This document shows positions 31,560 to 44,400 of a stretch of 64,000 bases of DNA, piece after piece. Source of the DNA: Zoroaster sp. YZ-2022 (lineage: Eukaryota; Echinodermata; Asteroidea; Forcipulatida; Zoroasteridae); the NCBI GenBank assembly GCA_029582265.1, contig CM055817.1, positions 60,637,152 to 60,701,151 of the forward strand. The letters run 5' to 3'. Each line of letters opens with the position of its first letter. Position 1 is the stretch's first letter. The notes below the pieces were generated by a model that did not search any database, had not been told where the DNA came from, and saw only the letters and a program-made list of their open reading frames with translations. The position numbers and the translations under genes were made by a program.

Positions 31560-34500
31560 ACTAGAAATGAAAAAAAAAATTAAATTAAACAGTGTCCCTT
31601 TGTAATTTTATGTTAGATGTCCCTTCAATAATGTCAGAGAGAGGTTTAGTTATCTATAGTCTCTGTAAACCTCCTGTCGCCGTTTGTCCTGATCTGTCAG
31701 GTCATGTGGTCAAGTTTAGAAGACTTCGTTTATACACAAACTCAGAAATGAAAGAAACACATTTGTATTCGGTTTCCTATCACTCAGTTTATTGTAATTT
31801 GGATTCGAACCAGGTTTTTCAACAGTATTAATTTAATTGAGCTGCTATCCAACATTTTCGACATTTGAGTACTCAGCATTTTTCAGAGATAAAAAAATTT
31901 GCCAAACACGTCCATTATTCTCCTTTGAAAATGTCTGAAATTGTGGATGGCCTCTGACAGCTAATTAATAACATCAATATGCGTTATGTACAGGCAATTT
32001 TCTCTTTTAATTACAACGATTGTTTCTCAAAGATTGATATTCCCGTGCTCAAAAGTGAGTTTAACCTTGAAAATATATTTCAATTTTGAAATGCTGTTTT
32101 AGTTTGGTAATAAAAGATTAAGAATGGTTATACTAAAGTATTTAAAGCTGAATTTATGACATTACTGTCATAAATTACAATTAAGTATTATAATGGTTTT
32201 CTCATTTAAAATCCCATGTTTAACTTTAGTGACCATTATCACAACTTGATCATGGAATATATTAATATCTTTACATGACTTTAATTATAAAAAATTAAGT
32301 AAATTATAAACAATTCAAATCCATTGTCAACAACGACAGCTTAAATTCTGCAGACAGCTTATGTTTTGTTTTTTCATCAATCACAGCTTTTCCCCGTATG
32401 TACACTCACGTGAAGATCAGAGAACAAAAGAAAACACATCAATTGACGGGTGCTTTGCCAAGGACATTTTAAAAAGGATCTGAAGAATTCAACAATTGTA
32501 ATTGTTGACAAAGAGACTAGGATATATGTAATATCTACAAATACATTCAAATATTCATTTAAAAGATTCAGTCAAAAGATTTCTAAGATGAAGATATGTT
32601 GACAGATATAATTTCACAACATTTTGCCCGAGTCACTGGCTAACAACATTACTGGCTACATAGAATGTAAAATAATTTTTGTATTATTACTCTTTATTTT
32701 GTTTTTGTATATATATATACATATTTTTTCGGCTTATCTTTTTTGTATGTTTGAATTTTGTACTTTTATGTATTTAGTTTAGTTTTTTTTTAGTAGTATT
32801 ATGTATTAATTGTTAATAAGACCATGTAATAAATAATAAACTAGTGATGAGTCCTTTCAAATCGAAAAATTAGGGTCAGGTTGATTCATTTAGTATTTAT
32901 TTATTTATTTTTCACCACATACAGCTACTAACGCTGCTGCTTTCTGTAATCCTGTTTGGGGAAGATTACCGTCCGGCTGAACTGGGATTATTTTACCATT
33001 TCATATCCATCGTGAATATGCGTTGGGAGTGAAGATGCAATGGTGGAACTATTTTCATTATTAGACAATTATTTAATCAATTATTGGATATAAAACATGA
33101 TGACAGAAATCAAGTCAGGCCTAATCCATTAGGTTGAGCAAAGGACGATCACCTTAATTAATATTTTGTTGACATGGTCTGTTGTTGCTTACCACATTTT
33201 AGTATTAAACCTTTTTTCGGTGATAAGTAAAATCCACTAAAACAAAAGCTAAACACACCATTCATATATGATTTAAACCCGTAGACTAGTTTCAAAATAT
33301 AAGGGATGGATGGCTTAAGCAGAAGTTGTATACAACACTATTAGTAATATGTCTATAAATGCAATCTACTTTATAAGAATGAAGAGATATTTATACAATA
33401 AAATAAATGTGAAAGTTTCAGTTTACTCTCGTTAACGAGAAAATAGTGAACATGTAATCAGATTTGTTTGCATGTATTCAAATATGAAAAATGGATCCAT
33501 TGTAATAACATTTCTCGTTTTATGTAGAATCTCAGATTGAATAATTTCTCTAGATGTTTGGTACGAGCAAATAACTTCCACGTACGTAAAAGTTTTTAGA
33601 TTATATTTTAGTAATCATGTGTAATCGGGTGTTATTTGCAAACGTGTACCCCTTACATTTGGGCAGATTTTTTTTCCAATGGAACCTTCGTACACATTTG
33701 GCACAATGATGTTTCAAAGTATATTTAGGTTTAACACCCGAGCAAGTGCAACATGTCTGGGCGGGGGTTCATTCTCAAATACAGATTCCCAGTCTACAGG
33801 CCGGTGTTTACGATACTAATATGATTACATTTACAAATATTATTGTGTCATTTTTCAGTGCAGTGCATACATTTTATAATTACAATTACATTCAGACAAA
33901 CTTTCAAACACCAAATATATTTTTCTATACTGATTAAACATCAAAATGCACTTTAACTTTTCCCAGCGGCCAAGAAAAGCCAGTGCGGAATTTTACGAAA
34001 AACAACAAATGTCTTGTGTAATCGTTGAAAGGTCAAAGCCTTTTTTTCATGATTCCCTAGCTTTGAAAACTTCATTAAGTGAACTAACAAGACAAATATC
34101 TCAAGTTCATTCAGTGTTATGTTTCTGATGATATAATGTACCGTGATAGACATAAAATGCTTTCAATTCAGTCAAGAATAACTTCATATTTAAACATCTA
34201 TCTCTTAATGTCCAAAGTGATTAGAACATTAGTTTTTTTTGGGGTTTTAAATATACTGTCCCAAATGATTCGCTATTTTACCGGCAAGTCCGGTACATTT
34301 GGTTATATTTTCCTATTTAGTAAGAAATGTATCAACTTTATTGTTAGTGACATTGTAAAACCACTGGACATTGTAAAAAAACCCATGTTGACAGTCTATC
34401 GTAGGTGCCATTATTTTTGAAGAGCTTAATGAATCAGCTGTATCAATGCATTCGATTCACTTAATTTCTCGTTATCCATATCCTCTTTATCAATTATATA

Positions 34501-35300
34501 AGCGTTGACCAAGGCTGTTATCGTACACGGTATTCCATCCCGTACCGATTTCTGTCAGAGAAATTCAGCATACACTGTGCATTTCATTTCACATATTATG
34601 TACATAACACATACATTGTACAGGACACGTACATGTACAGGACTTACGACCACATGTACATCTATCCAACGAAAGTGGTCATTGTCTGTATTTACATATT
34701 ACTACATGTACACAGTGTGTATACATATGGATTCATGCAACTGTGGGGCAAAATTACGCGACCAAACCGTTCAGATGCGACTTGGTCAAGGCTATCAATT
34801 ATTGTTAATCTCAAAATTTAATTCTTCCGAAATGGTGAAACAGTTTGTTGAGTCGTTATTTTTTGGTTGAAATATTAAAAATAAATAAATAAACTGAGCT
34901 TAGCTTTCAATATGAGGGTTTTTCTCAAAACTAAGACCAAAATATTAAGTGTTTCCATTTATAATTATAAAAAGCAAGGTGGGTATAAATGGATACCCTT
35001 TTCAGCTCCTGTTATTATTATTATTTATAATCAAATAATTAGGGCAAAAAAACACACTTTTTGCCTAAACGCAAAATATAAGGCCTATAATAACATATGT
35101 TTTATTTATTTATAATTATTTATAAATAAATGATAAAGGTATAGGCGTGATGTGTTTTAGTAATTGCCGGAGTAAACAGGAAACACATATATTTATGTTT
35201 TTGACTGCCAAATAAAGCTACTATTTTATATTCTGTTTTTCCAGTATGTTTCCAGTAGTGTTAATTGGTGTACTTACATGTCTGTTCACGCATTTTCTCA
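31560..35300. other. AT-rich non-coding region
   Basis: No gene or recognisable element over ~3.7 kb. A (TA)n tract lies at ~32,710. Longer ORFs such as 34,136-34,420 and 34,505-34,870 lack domain signatures and start/stop context. Confidence 0.45.
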
Positions 35301-35329
35301 TGCTGGATGTTTTGCGAGATCTTCCAGTT

Positions 35330-36330
35330 GTTATTCAGCTAAATACACAATGCCTTTGGTACTCTGATACTGCCCATCTGGTGTAATAACGACCATTTAA
35401 GTGACAGAGGTGACAGCTATTAAACCACCAGGCTCCTTCATATTTTTGTGCACAATTCTCCCCTGACGCATCATTGTCATTATCACTTTGTTGTGAAGTG
35501 CCTTCCCTTGGCCTTAGAGGCGTCTTACCAGCAGTGCTGCTCACATCGTATTCTGCCCACTCAATTCAGTGTGTAATTTTCACCAGTGATTTGGAAACTC
35601 CGTGTATTTTCGCGAATGCCGTATCGTCAATCCCAATCTGTTTGATCTATGCGGAGGTCCCATGTCCCGTGTGTGATTTATCATATGTCAGACTCACCAA
35701 GTTATCATTCCCTAACCATATGCTGCCCCTTAGAATGTCACCGAAGCCAGATTTATACTCACTCCGGTTACGATAAAAAGTCAATTTTGCCGTCCTGTCT
35801 GCGCTGAAACACAATCCATCCGCCGCCATCAATGTCCATGTCACAATAGACTTGGAGACCACGGCAGAATCCGTCTTGGTAGATCTTGTAGACACCACTT
35901 GACGTGCGGTAACCTGCCTCCATTAGTCTTTACCCTTTACAACTTCTGTAGCTTGACTCAATCCCAGGCAATGAGAAGAGAGGTGTATTTTCATTTTCAT
36001 CGAAGTACACACTCTCTTGATCTTCAAACAAATGATTCAGGATACTCAGCCCTTGTGGAGTTGTTTTAACCTGCACAGTTTATTGCATTTATAAGTTAAA
36101 TGACTTACAGTTCTTATCCATGTTACAGTCTCGTCCGCATATGACGTAATAAGGGTGCAGTTTTCTTGGCATACGTAAAGTTTTTGAGTGCTCGGTTATC
36201 TGCAGGAGAGATATGTTCGTTTGCAAGCCTCACCACATTACTGACTTCCCAAAGCTTACCGCTTGTGATATCAGTGGTATTATAAAGCACGAACATCATT
36301 TTTGAAATGGAGTACGCATCAAGAGTACTG
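35330..36330 (-). pseudogene. PAN/apple plus fibrinogen-like (FReD) protein, frame-broken
   Basis: Read from high to low coordinates. A PAN/apple-like tail comes first (DCNMDKNCKSFNL near 36,120, LFEDQESVYFDENENT near 36,010). A fibrinogen-related domain follows: [18 protein letters not shown] (from ~35,920), [20 protein letters not shown] (~35,850), [29 protein letters not shown] (~35,705), a DNDNDASGENCAQK calcium-loop region (~35,470) and YEGAWWFNSCHLCHLNG (~35,420). FReD proteins are secreted or membrane lectin-like recognition molecules. Breaks: a stop between PAN and FReD near 35,932, an extra T in the T-run at ~35,781, a stop near 35,559, and loss of the C-terminal SxKxTxMKIRP-type end. 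It is a pseudogene or has sequencing errors. Introns cannot be excluded. Confidence 0.8.
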
Positions 36331-37130
36331 CTGCGTCATCTTCAATGTATTGTTTGTATATGGGTGAAAACGTTTCAATGTAAATCCAATTAAATAAGTA
36401 GAACTATCAGTTTTTGCCTTCAATCAAGTATTTCAGGTATCATCGGTCGACCAACTGTTTGATTGAAACACGACTATACTACACACGGCGCAATGTAGAG
36501 AAATGTAACACAGCATCGACCGATGAGTGTTTATATTGCATGTTTGTGATCCAAAAGGATTGCATGCGTAATGCACTGATTGGTCAAAGGTATGAAGTCA
36601 CTGATGAAAGGTGATTTACATGTATCACCTGGATTGGTTGTTACAGAAACTTGATGAAGCTCAGCTTTATCTGTTTTTGGTTTTCCTCAAAAAGATAAAT
36701 TTATTCACTATTAGACAGTCCCAACCTGAAATTGTTTTAATGTTTCGAGGAAACAAGAAAAACAAATTTGCCTTTATGAATTAATGCCTATATATGAATT
36801 TGTTTAGCACATAAAATGTTTGGATGATGATTTTACCGAAATATTTATGAAATAAATTAAATAGCTAGTCCGGCGTAATTTCTCCTACTGCAGCATTAAC
36901 ACAATTCAACAACAGTATCAGTCTATCGCCTAATTTGCATATCCAATATTTTTGTGTATTGAAACCGTCCCCTCCCAAGGGCGAGAGACCAGTGGGTACG
37001 AGGTATACATAAACTACAGGAACATCCTGGGGACGATGTTGTCGTTCATCATACTGAACACTATTCAGCTCAACTTTCACGTACGTGACCAATTCAAAAC
37101 TTAACTAGAGCTTAAGTGTTTGTTAGAACA
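36331..37130. other. Non-coding
   Basis: A 66-residue plus-strand ORF (36,414-36,614) has no recognised domain. The region may hold upstream exons of the minus-strand PAN-FReD gene, but none is evident. Confidence 0.35.
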
Positions 37131-37430
37131 AACACACGGTGTTCGAGTCCACTTCCGGTTCAATCAAATTTTCAACGATGATGTAAATATTATATTGTGC
37201 AAGGGTTTGTCATCTTTTATAATAACTATCAATTTCATATTCAAAAGACATATCAATTTTGCGTTGGGAGAATGTTTGAATTTTAACTTACTGTTTGGAC
37301 AGGAAGTAAAGGTCAGACAATTAGTGGTTTGAAGGTCATATATGACCTCATGATTATGAAAAAATAACAAATTTGTCAACTTACATCAAATTTAAACTTA
37401 TGAGATATGCGACCTTTTTAAAATTTGTAA
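37131..37430 (+). repeat. Diverged relative of the 149-bp repeat/Helentron-like element
   Basis: AACACACGGTGTTCGAGT resembles the element 5' motif, CACTTCCGGTT follows, and TGTTTGGACAGGAAGTAAAG (~37,292) matches the unit core. AACTTATGAGATATG corresponds to the unit GTTGAGATATG. There is no 3' hairpin. It is an older, partial copy. Confidence 0.6.
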
Positions 37431-38815
37431 AATCGTTACTTCAGTGCCACTAATTGGACCATTGGCAAAGCATGTTGCGATGAGTAGTCATTTCACAAGA
37501 ATTACAAGCTATTAAATGTAAGGAATTCCAATTGTGTTTTGTTTTCCACAATATGTCATTTAGTTCTTGAGATATTTGCTGTTGAATCTTGAAAAGTTGT
37601 GAGATTTAAGCAATAAATTGAGAAATTAACAAAGTGTGACTTAGGAACACTGTTTTTTTTTAAATATGACACTAGCCCAACACATACTTTTCAAAAACCA
37701 TGCTAGATGATAAATCAACATTAAAAATCACTCATATGAAAATAGTTTGCCAGGGTTGTAGGCAGCTGATCAACCTATTCAACATTATTATGGGCATAAA
37801 GTCACAAAGTTTATTTTAGCGTAAGAGGGGACTACATGTATAGTAACTGGATTAAGAAATTGGCTGGGGGTTGCTTGTATGATATATCAGCTAATTAGCT
37901 TTCATTAGAAACACAGCTTATAACTACTACATGATAAAGTTGGAAGAAAGCTTGCATCGTGCTTTCATCTTCCACCCCCACACAAGTAAGTAAATAATTC
38001 CAATTCAAACAAAATTAAATGTAATTACATATCCACTGGATCAAATTTGATAATTGCTTGCCCTTTTCATTTTATGCGAAAAAACCTTTTCAATTCCTAG
38101 ATTTAATGAAACCAACATTGGTATAAGCCAATCTTGTATACAAATTTATTTAATTGATGGACTGCATGTTTTTATACTGAGAGTGATCTTTATTTATAAT
38201 ATACTTCACTTTCAGGTCAAGTTTATAAAAAAATATAATGATAAATTGACAGCCATGATAGTGACACTCGTAATCAAGCATCTCCTTATTGTGACATGCT
38301 TATAAATTGTCTCTTTTGTTTTCACCTAATCTGCAAATAATTACAAAATAATTTATAACATTTTGAAAAACAAATTCTACATTGATTTTACATTTTTCAC
38401 ACAGGTTGTACTACATGATTGGCAAAATGTCTGTCCATACAGATTTACAACAAATATAAAGATCAGGATGCCTTTTTTGTATAAATTGTTAGACACACTG
38501 AAATAATCAAAAGAGTTGTAAGGGTGTTTGTAAATTGGGTTAATAAAACACACAAATACATATTTATTTTAACTGTCTGTTGGGTTTCATGACTTGACTT
38601 TTGTGGTTCCCATTTTCCCTCCCCACAATCAATTGAAACCACTGAGTTGACCTGTTAACCTACTTGTAACCAATCTAGAAATGAGTGTACATGGTCTTAC
38701 ATGCAACAAGTGAAATGACTTGTGCAAATGAACCCAACCATGATCCTTTAAGGACAAGAAACAGAAACAATCTGTATTTAAAATAAATGTATGACTCAGA
38801 ATGGGTGACATTCAG
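37431..38815. other. Non-coding
   Basis: AT-rich; no supported gene or repeat. Confidence 0.4.
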
Positions 38816-38820
38816 GGTTG

Positions 38821-38918
38821 TCACTGGAATTGGTAATTTTGAATAAATGGTCGTTTCTCCCCAAGTTCTTTTAGTGATGGCATGTACTGCCACTGGTGAT
38901 GAACCAAACATTTGTTTT
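38821..38918 (-). CDS. Possible terminal exon, unknown
   Basis: On the minus strand, AGGAATTTTTAG is an acceptor-like site, then a frame in phase 1 reads NKCLVHHQWQYMPSLKELGE and ends KRPFIQNYQFQ at a stop (38,821-38,823). The composition is protein-like, but no family or conserved neighbour exon is known. Speculative. Confidence 0.2.
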
Positions 38919-38938
38919 CTAAAAATTCCTTGGTTCTA

Positions 38939-39155
38939 TCATTGCGGTATAACTATAGAATCCAAAGAACTAGGGAAGGAGGCAAGAAGCAACACAGGCA
39001 TAAGGGGGCCCCTTATACTCAGTGCGTTTTAACGGTGATCTGGCAAAAAGGCCCAAGGCTGCACACAATTCATGCACGAAGATTGGGGTTATGTTACTGT
39101 TTATATAGGCTCTGTCCGCCAGGGATTCAATGTCGGCAATATACTTTTTACTAGA
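38939..39155 (-). CDS. Possible ~70-residue ORF/exon, unknown
   Basis: An open minus-strand frame (KYIADIESLADRAYINSNIT, then PIFVHELCAALGLFAR...) ends at TGA 38,939-38,941. It has no ATG at its start, so it would have to be an exon. The helical-looking composition made me record it. It lies 21 bp from the other candidate exon in this list but in incompatible arrangement, since both end in stops. No family recognised. Confidence 0.2.
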
Positions 39156-40223
39156 TCACCAACAGATATTGCTTAATAACCACATTTTGTGAGGATGTTT
39201 GGGTCCAAAGTCAAAAATATAATAAGAATTCCTCAGTACTAATTTTGTTCTAACATGTTAAAGAGAAATTCCTAAAAGACCTAGATATGTCTTTGAGTGT
39301 CCTAAAATCAATTCTCTTGAGGGTAAAGACTGCCACAGATAGGATAAGTCCATATAAAATAATTTTGAATCATACACATCCTCCTTGATGAATGGATAAA
39401 CTTCAAATGCTGGCCATTGGATCAAACAAAGTTACACAGACTTCCGGGATGCACCTTGTAGCAGTAGCACAAATGGATACCGATGATCTGAAATATAAAC
39501 CACCATGTAAAAACAATATTAAATGTTTTCAAAGAGGACGAAGAATAACGGGTCATGCTAACAAAACAAACATAACTTAGAATGCCCTCATATGTTATTA
39601 TCAGGATGATGATTGATGTAACTTCAGAAAATCCATGCAACTTAGAAAATGATCCTTCAGAACAATGCCTTTGCTAGGTTTTTACAATGGAATAGAAAGT
39701 TTAACGTGACGTCTTTTCCTTCCATGATGTGACTGTTTCATTATCTCAATAAATGTGCTGATATATTTTCTGGACCACTTAGTGAGAAAAATTTAAAGTG
39801 CTAGTATCAAGTAAACTGTAATGCATCCATCACCACACAAGACATAAGCACTACTAGTATTATGAGGAACTATAGACACTATAGTGTAGCTAAATTAACC
39901 GGATGTCAACCCGTACACATGCCAGTAAATTATTCAGTAATAAAAATTATTTTACGGGGTCGAGTTGACCAAAATGATATGAGTTGGGTATAGTACGAGT
40001 TGGCACGTATACGAGTTGACTTGTTTTCACCGGGAAAGAATGCTAAACATTGTGGATAAAAATTGGCAAGAATTGCTTTTTGGAAAATAAAAATCACAAT
40101 CTTCAATGTAGCCAGGTGGGGGCATGTGGAAGTGGACTCATGGGCAGTCAGGAGGAATGCAACCATCCACACACACACACACAATAATATTTCACAATAA
40201 TTGTACCAGGATTTATTGGTTAC

Positions 40224-40320
40224 CTTGGGCCAGGTTTTAGATGCTTTCAGGCTGTTGAACTGATTCTCACTGATGCCAGCCATTGCATCTAATTCCAAAT
40301 TTATCAAGCATACTGGAGAG
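40224..40320 (-). CDS. Possible internal exon, unknown
   Basis: On the minus strand, TTTTTTGTATTTTAG precedes 97 bases reading SPVCLINLELDAMAGISENQ then FNSLKASKTWPK, ended by CCCAAG|GTAACC. Both consensus acceptor and donor are present and the frame is open throughout. I do not recognise the protein. Of the short exon candidates this has the best splice signals. Confidence 0.35.
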
Positions 40321-40379
40321 CTAAAATACAAAAAATATAAATACATGTTCAAATGATTCTGTGAAAAAAAAATTTAAAT

Positions 40380-41050
40380 TTTGAATGGGGGAAAGGCCCA
40401 ACATGTATTACTCCAGTAAGAGAATGCCTCTATAATTGGTGTACACATGTTGTCCACCAACACACCTTCCATGTTTATTTTCCAATTAAAACTCATATTA
40501 ACTCATCCCTCTGCAGCTTTTTCTTCATTTGTTAGTTTTCTTTTTTTATGCAGGCTCTTTTCATCTTTTTTTTTTTTTATGTTATAAGACCTGACCTTTC
40601 TTTAAAGCATATAGAGGGACAGACTTTATGTTAATAACAATAAACAACAAATGTAACCTAGCTCAGAAAACAGGTGCCCCTAATGCAATTTTGTGGCTAC
40701 AACTAGCAGACTAATCAAGTAAAGCATCTCTTTAGGTTGAGTTAGGGGATATTTTGCTGACACGAAGAACATGGGGTCAGAAGAAAAACAAAAAGTGTAT
40801 ATATTTTGGTTTGTAACGATATGTACTTACATTATATGAGGGGAATCTCTTTTTACTTTGACTGCATAGTTTTAAAAAATTTCTGGACAATAATCTTCCC
40901 TTCGTCTTATCCTTGGGTTTAAAATACCAAACTTAAAAAATTTGGGGGCAAAAAAAAGAAAAATAGACTCAGTATAGTTTTTGAATCATGAAAAATCAGT
41001 AACAGTTTCGTCCTCACGAACCTCCATTGGATTGTGCATGCAATAATTAT
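40380..41050. other. Non-coding
   Basis: Contains T-runs (~40,566) and nothing recognised. Confidence 0.4.
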
Positions 41051-42719
41051 GTTTGATAGGCCTACTTTACAAAAACCCTTCTAGGCCTCCCCAAATAATG
41101 TCTCCCCCCTTTAAAAACAATTTTATTTTCCTCTTCTCAAAAAATTTTATTTTCTTTTTTTGCTTTGGAGTTAATAAGAACGAAAATTCCTCAGTATTTT
41201 TTATGTAAACGGGAAAAAAAAGGGGCCCCTGAAATGTTTTGCTTGGGAAAATACGGTCACTGATACCAATGTGATTGGGGTTTCCTCAAGGGGGCCCCAA
41301 AGTAAAAACCGCTAGTCCTCATTGCCATGGTTGCGAAATGCCCCAAAAGGCAATTCCAACAATCTCATTGCCAGCAATTTTTGCCTAAAATTTCCCCAAA
41401 TTCCCCGTGTAAAAGGCCTTTACGTTGTGGCCAATATAAAATCCATTTTCTGTGTGTACGTATTCCACGCGATATCTATTCTACATACAGAATAGTAATT
41501 CAATATTGTTTCCCCTTCCCTTTCCGGGTTTTAGGAAGGAAGGTCAATTGGGGGCGTCTGAAAACGAAATTGACGTTCAAGATCTTTAAGATAATAAAAA
41601 AATTAAAAAATCTTCTATGGTTCGAATATGATGTTTGAAATTTTTAAACCTTCCCGTTTTGACCCGGGAAGGAAAAGGGCGATTGGATCCCCTTAAAAAA
41701 AAAAATTCATAAATTTAAGATCTTTCAGACATAAAAAATTGTGAAAAAATCTTTTTTGGTTCTGAGATATGATTTTTTAAATATTAAACTTTGATTTGGG
41801 GTATTCGAACCTGTGCAATCGCGTCCAAAAAACGTTTCGTCTGTTATATTTTTGTTTATGTGTTAAGTTTGAAGGCTGTATTGCCAAAGGATGCCTTTTT
41901 TTCCCCACAGATCCCCCTGAGAAGGAAATAAAAAAAAAAAAAAAAAATACAAAAAAAATGGTGTTCCCGGGTCTAACACCTAATTTCTATGACATTATTT
42001 GGGGGTTCGACTACGGCGCGAAAACCCCCCTTTTTTTTTTTTTTTGGTGTTTTGGGGTTTGGGGCCCCAAAAACCCCCTTTATTCGTTTTTTTTTTCTTC
42101 TTTTTTAAAAATTATCCAAGACAAAAACATTTGAGGGGTTTTCAGAACCTTCCACATGGGTTGACATAATGTTTTTATGTCAAATTTTGGCGTCTGGGGG
42201 TTCGATTCGTTCCCAAAGTTTAAAATTTTTTTTTAAAACAAACTCGAACCCTCCCCCAAGTTTTACATACCAAAAATTTTTTTTTTGGGTTTTTCGTACA
42301 AGGCCCAAATCAAACCTTTCCCTTCCCGGGCGGCGGGGTTGAAAATTTTAAAATTCAAAATCATATCATGAACAAAAAAAAATTTTCCCAAACTTTTCTT
42401 GCCGAAATATGTCAATTTTTTCCAAAAGCGAAATTTACCTCTCCTTCGGGCAAAAAAAGTTTTAAACGCAACTATTCAGGCAAACCCAAACCGTTCTCTT
42501 ACACACAGACATTCGGCCTTTTTTGTGTTATCTTATCTAAAAATAGAATAGTTCGAGTTTACGAAACCCTTTTGGGGGATGCCTGCCATGCTCCCCGGGT
42601 AGTCCCTGCCAAAAAAAATGGCTTCCCAGTGTCGGGGCCCTCTGCGAAAATCTTGGGGAAAATCTATTTAAAAATAATTTTCACATGGGAAACCAAATTT
42701 TTTCATTTTGGGAAAAGAG
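41050..42719. other. Low-quality sequence running into a gap
   Basis: Homopolymers are abnormally frequent and long (runs of C, T, A and G side by side, such as AAAACCCCCC then 20 or more T near 42,030). This is typical of poor base calls at a contig end. Remnants of the 149-bp repeat can still be read: GGTTCTGAGATATGATTTTT at ~41,758, CCTTCCCGTTTTGACCCGGG at ~41,650, and a corrupted terminal hairpin GGTGTTCCCGGGTCTAACAC at ~41,960. Its ORFs, including the one running into the N gap, should be ignored. Confidence 0.75.
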
Positions 42720-43219
42720 NNNNNNNNNNNNNNNNNNNNNNNNNNNNNNNNNNNNNNNNNNNNNNNNNNNNNNNNNNNNNNNNNNNNNNNNNNNNNNNNN
42801 NNNNNNNNNNNNNNNNNNNNNNNNNNNNNNNNNNNNNNNNNNNNNNNNNNNNNNNNNNNNNNNNNNNNNNNNNNNNNNNNNNNNNNNNNNNNNNNNNNNN
42901 NNNNNNNNNNNNNNNNNNNNNNNNNNNNNNNNNNNNNNNNNNNNNNNNNNNNNNNNNNNNNNNNNNNNNNNNNNNNNNNNNNNNNNNNNNNNNNNNNNNN
43001 NNNNNNNNNNNNNNNNNNNNNNNNNNNNNNNNNNNNNNNNNNNNNNNNNNNNNNNNNNNNNNNNNNNNNNNNNNNNNNNNNNNNNNNNNNNNNNNNNNNN
43101 NNNNNNNNNNNNNNNNNNNNNNNNNNNNNNNNNNNNNNNNNNNNNNNNNNNNNNNNNNNNNNNNNNNNNNNNNNNNNNNNNNNNNNNNNNNNNNNNNNNN
43201 NNNNNNNNNNNNNNNNNNN
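42720..43219. other. Assembly gap (500 N)
   Basis: Exactly 500 N, probably a placeholder length. Frames crossing it are artefacts. Confidence 1.
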
Positions 43220-43560
43220 GATCTACAACTGTACGGCAGTCCGTTGTTGTATATGCGCGTGCACACCAAAGATGTAGGGTCGCACTGGCATAACAAATCG
43301 ACGCATGCGTAGTGGTTACAACCCATGCTTTCAGTGGAGATTCAATGAAATCCCCCAAGACCAAAGTGATGGTTGATGGCGGTTCCCGTGTGATAGCGCG
43401 GTTCGTGTAATTGTAGCGGTTCTCGATTGTAGCGTTCGGGATTGTGTAGCGTGTTCTTGATTGTAGCGGTTCGTGCACATGTATGACAGCGGTTCGTGTC
43501 AGTGTTGTCGTATGTGGCAGGCGGTAACGGATCGCGTATCAAAAATATAGTAAACACAGT
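43220..43560. other. Non-coding with TTGTAGCGGTTC phrases
   Basis: TGTAGCGGTTC, TGTAGCGTTCG and similar recur at about 43,410-43,500 (GTAGCG/AGCGGTTCGTG), a degenerate ~25-35-bp tandem array. Confidence 0.5.
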
Positions 43561-43564
43561 AAAC

Positions 43565-44185
43565 CTTGATTGATACCAAGTAAACACCTTAGCTGCAGCA
43601 TGATACCTCTAGTAAACCTTTTATTTGGATACCAAGCTCGAACACCTTAGCCAGCATGATACCTCTAGTAAACCTTTTGTTTGGATACCAAGTAAACACC
43701 TTAGCCAGGCATGATACCCTCTAGTAACTACCTTTTATTTGGATGCAAGTAACACCTTAGCCAACATGATACCTCTAGTAAACCTTTATTTGGATACCAA
43801 GTAAACACAACAGCCAACATGATACCTCTAGTAAACCTTTTGTTTGGATACCGCGTAAACACCTTAGCCAGCATGATAATTTAGTAAACCTTGTTTGGAT
43901 ACCAAGTAAACACCTTAGCCAGCATGATACCTCTAGTAACCTTTATTTGACAAGTAAACACCTTTAGCCAGCATGTAGATAATTTTATAAAACCTTTATT
44001 TGGATACCAAGTAAACACCTTAGCCAGCATGATACCTCTAGTAAACCTTTTTGTTTGGATGGCTACCAAGTAAACACCTTAGCCAGCATTATACCCTCTA
44101 GTAAACCTTTTTGTTTGGATACCAAGTAAACACCTTAGCCAGCATAGATACCTCTAGTAAACCCTTTTTGTTTTGGATACCAAGC
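43565..44185 (+). repeat. 54-bp satellite, about 11 units
   Basis: Unit phrases TACCAAGTAAACACCTTAGC, CAGCATGATACCTCTAGTAA and ACCTTTTGTTTGGA repeat with small indels; the period is ~54 bp. A lone decayed unit stands at ~45,240-45,288 (AAGTAACACCTCAGCCAGCA). The indel noise suggests low-accuracy sequence, so the copy number may be wrong. Confidence 0.95.
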
Positions 44186-44400
44186 ACAATTTGCATATTT
44201 GATTTTATTTTAATTCAAGCTTGATGCTCCTTTCCTTTTCTTTTCCGAATAACTGGATACGGTTGCGGGGTTGTAAACGTATCACCAATTCTATGTTTCA
44301 TCCATTTGGAAATGTTCCCACTCCTCTAAAATAATAATTATAATAAAGAAATAGATAAATTTGAGTTCCACTTTTTTTAAGTGTAAAGTTTCTAATAAAT
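44160..44400 (+). repeat. Left arm of a large inverted repeat
   Basis: Inverted match to 46,510-46,765. Shared blocks include TTGCGGGGTTGTAAACGTAT, GGAAATGTTCCCA and CCACTTTTTTTAAGTGTAAA. The arm starts in the last satellite unit. Confidence 0.85.

Noticed and set aside
34505..34870. 121-residue plus-strand ORF
   Set aside because: No recognised domain, shifting overlap with another frame, and repeated TACATGTACA-type low-complexity sequence inside.
42368..43478. 314- and 265-residue ORFs
   Set aside because: They span the second 500-N gap and low-quality sequence.
43565..44185. CRISPR-like array (54-bp period)
   Set aside because: The whole unit repeats without variable spacers, so it is a satellite.
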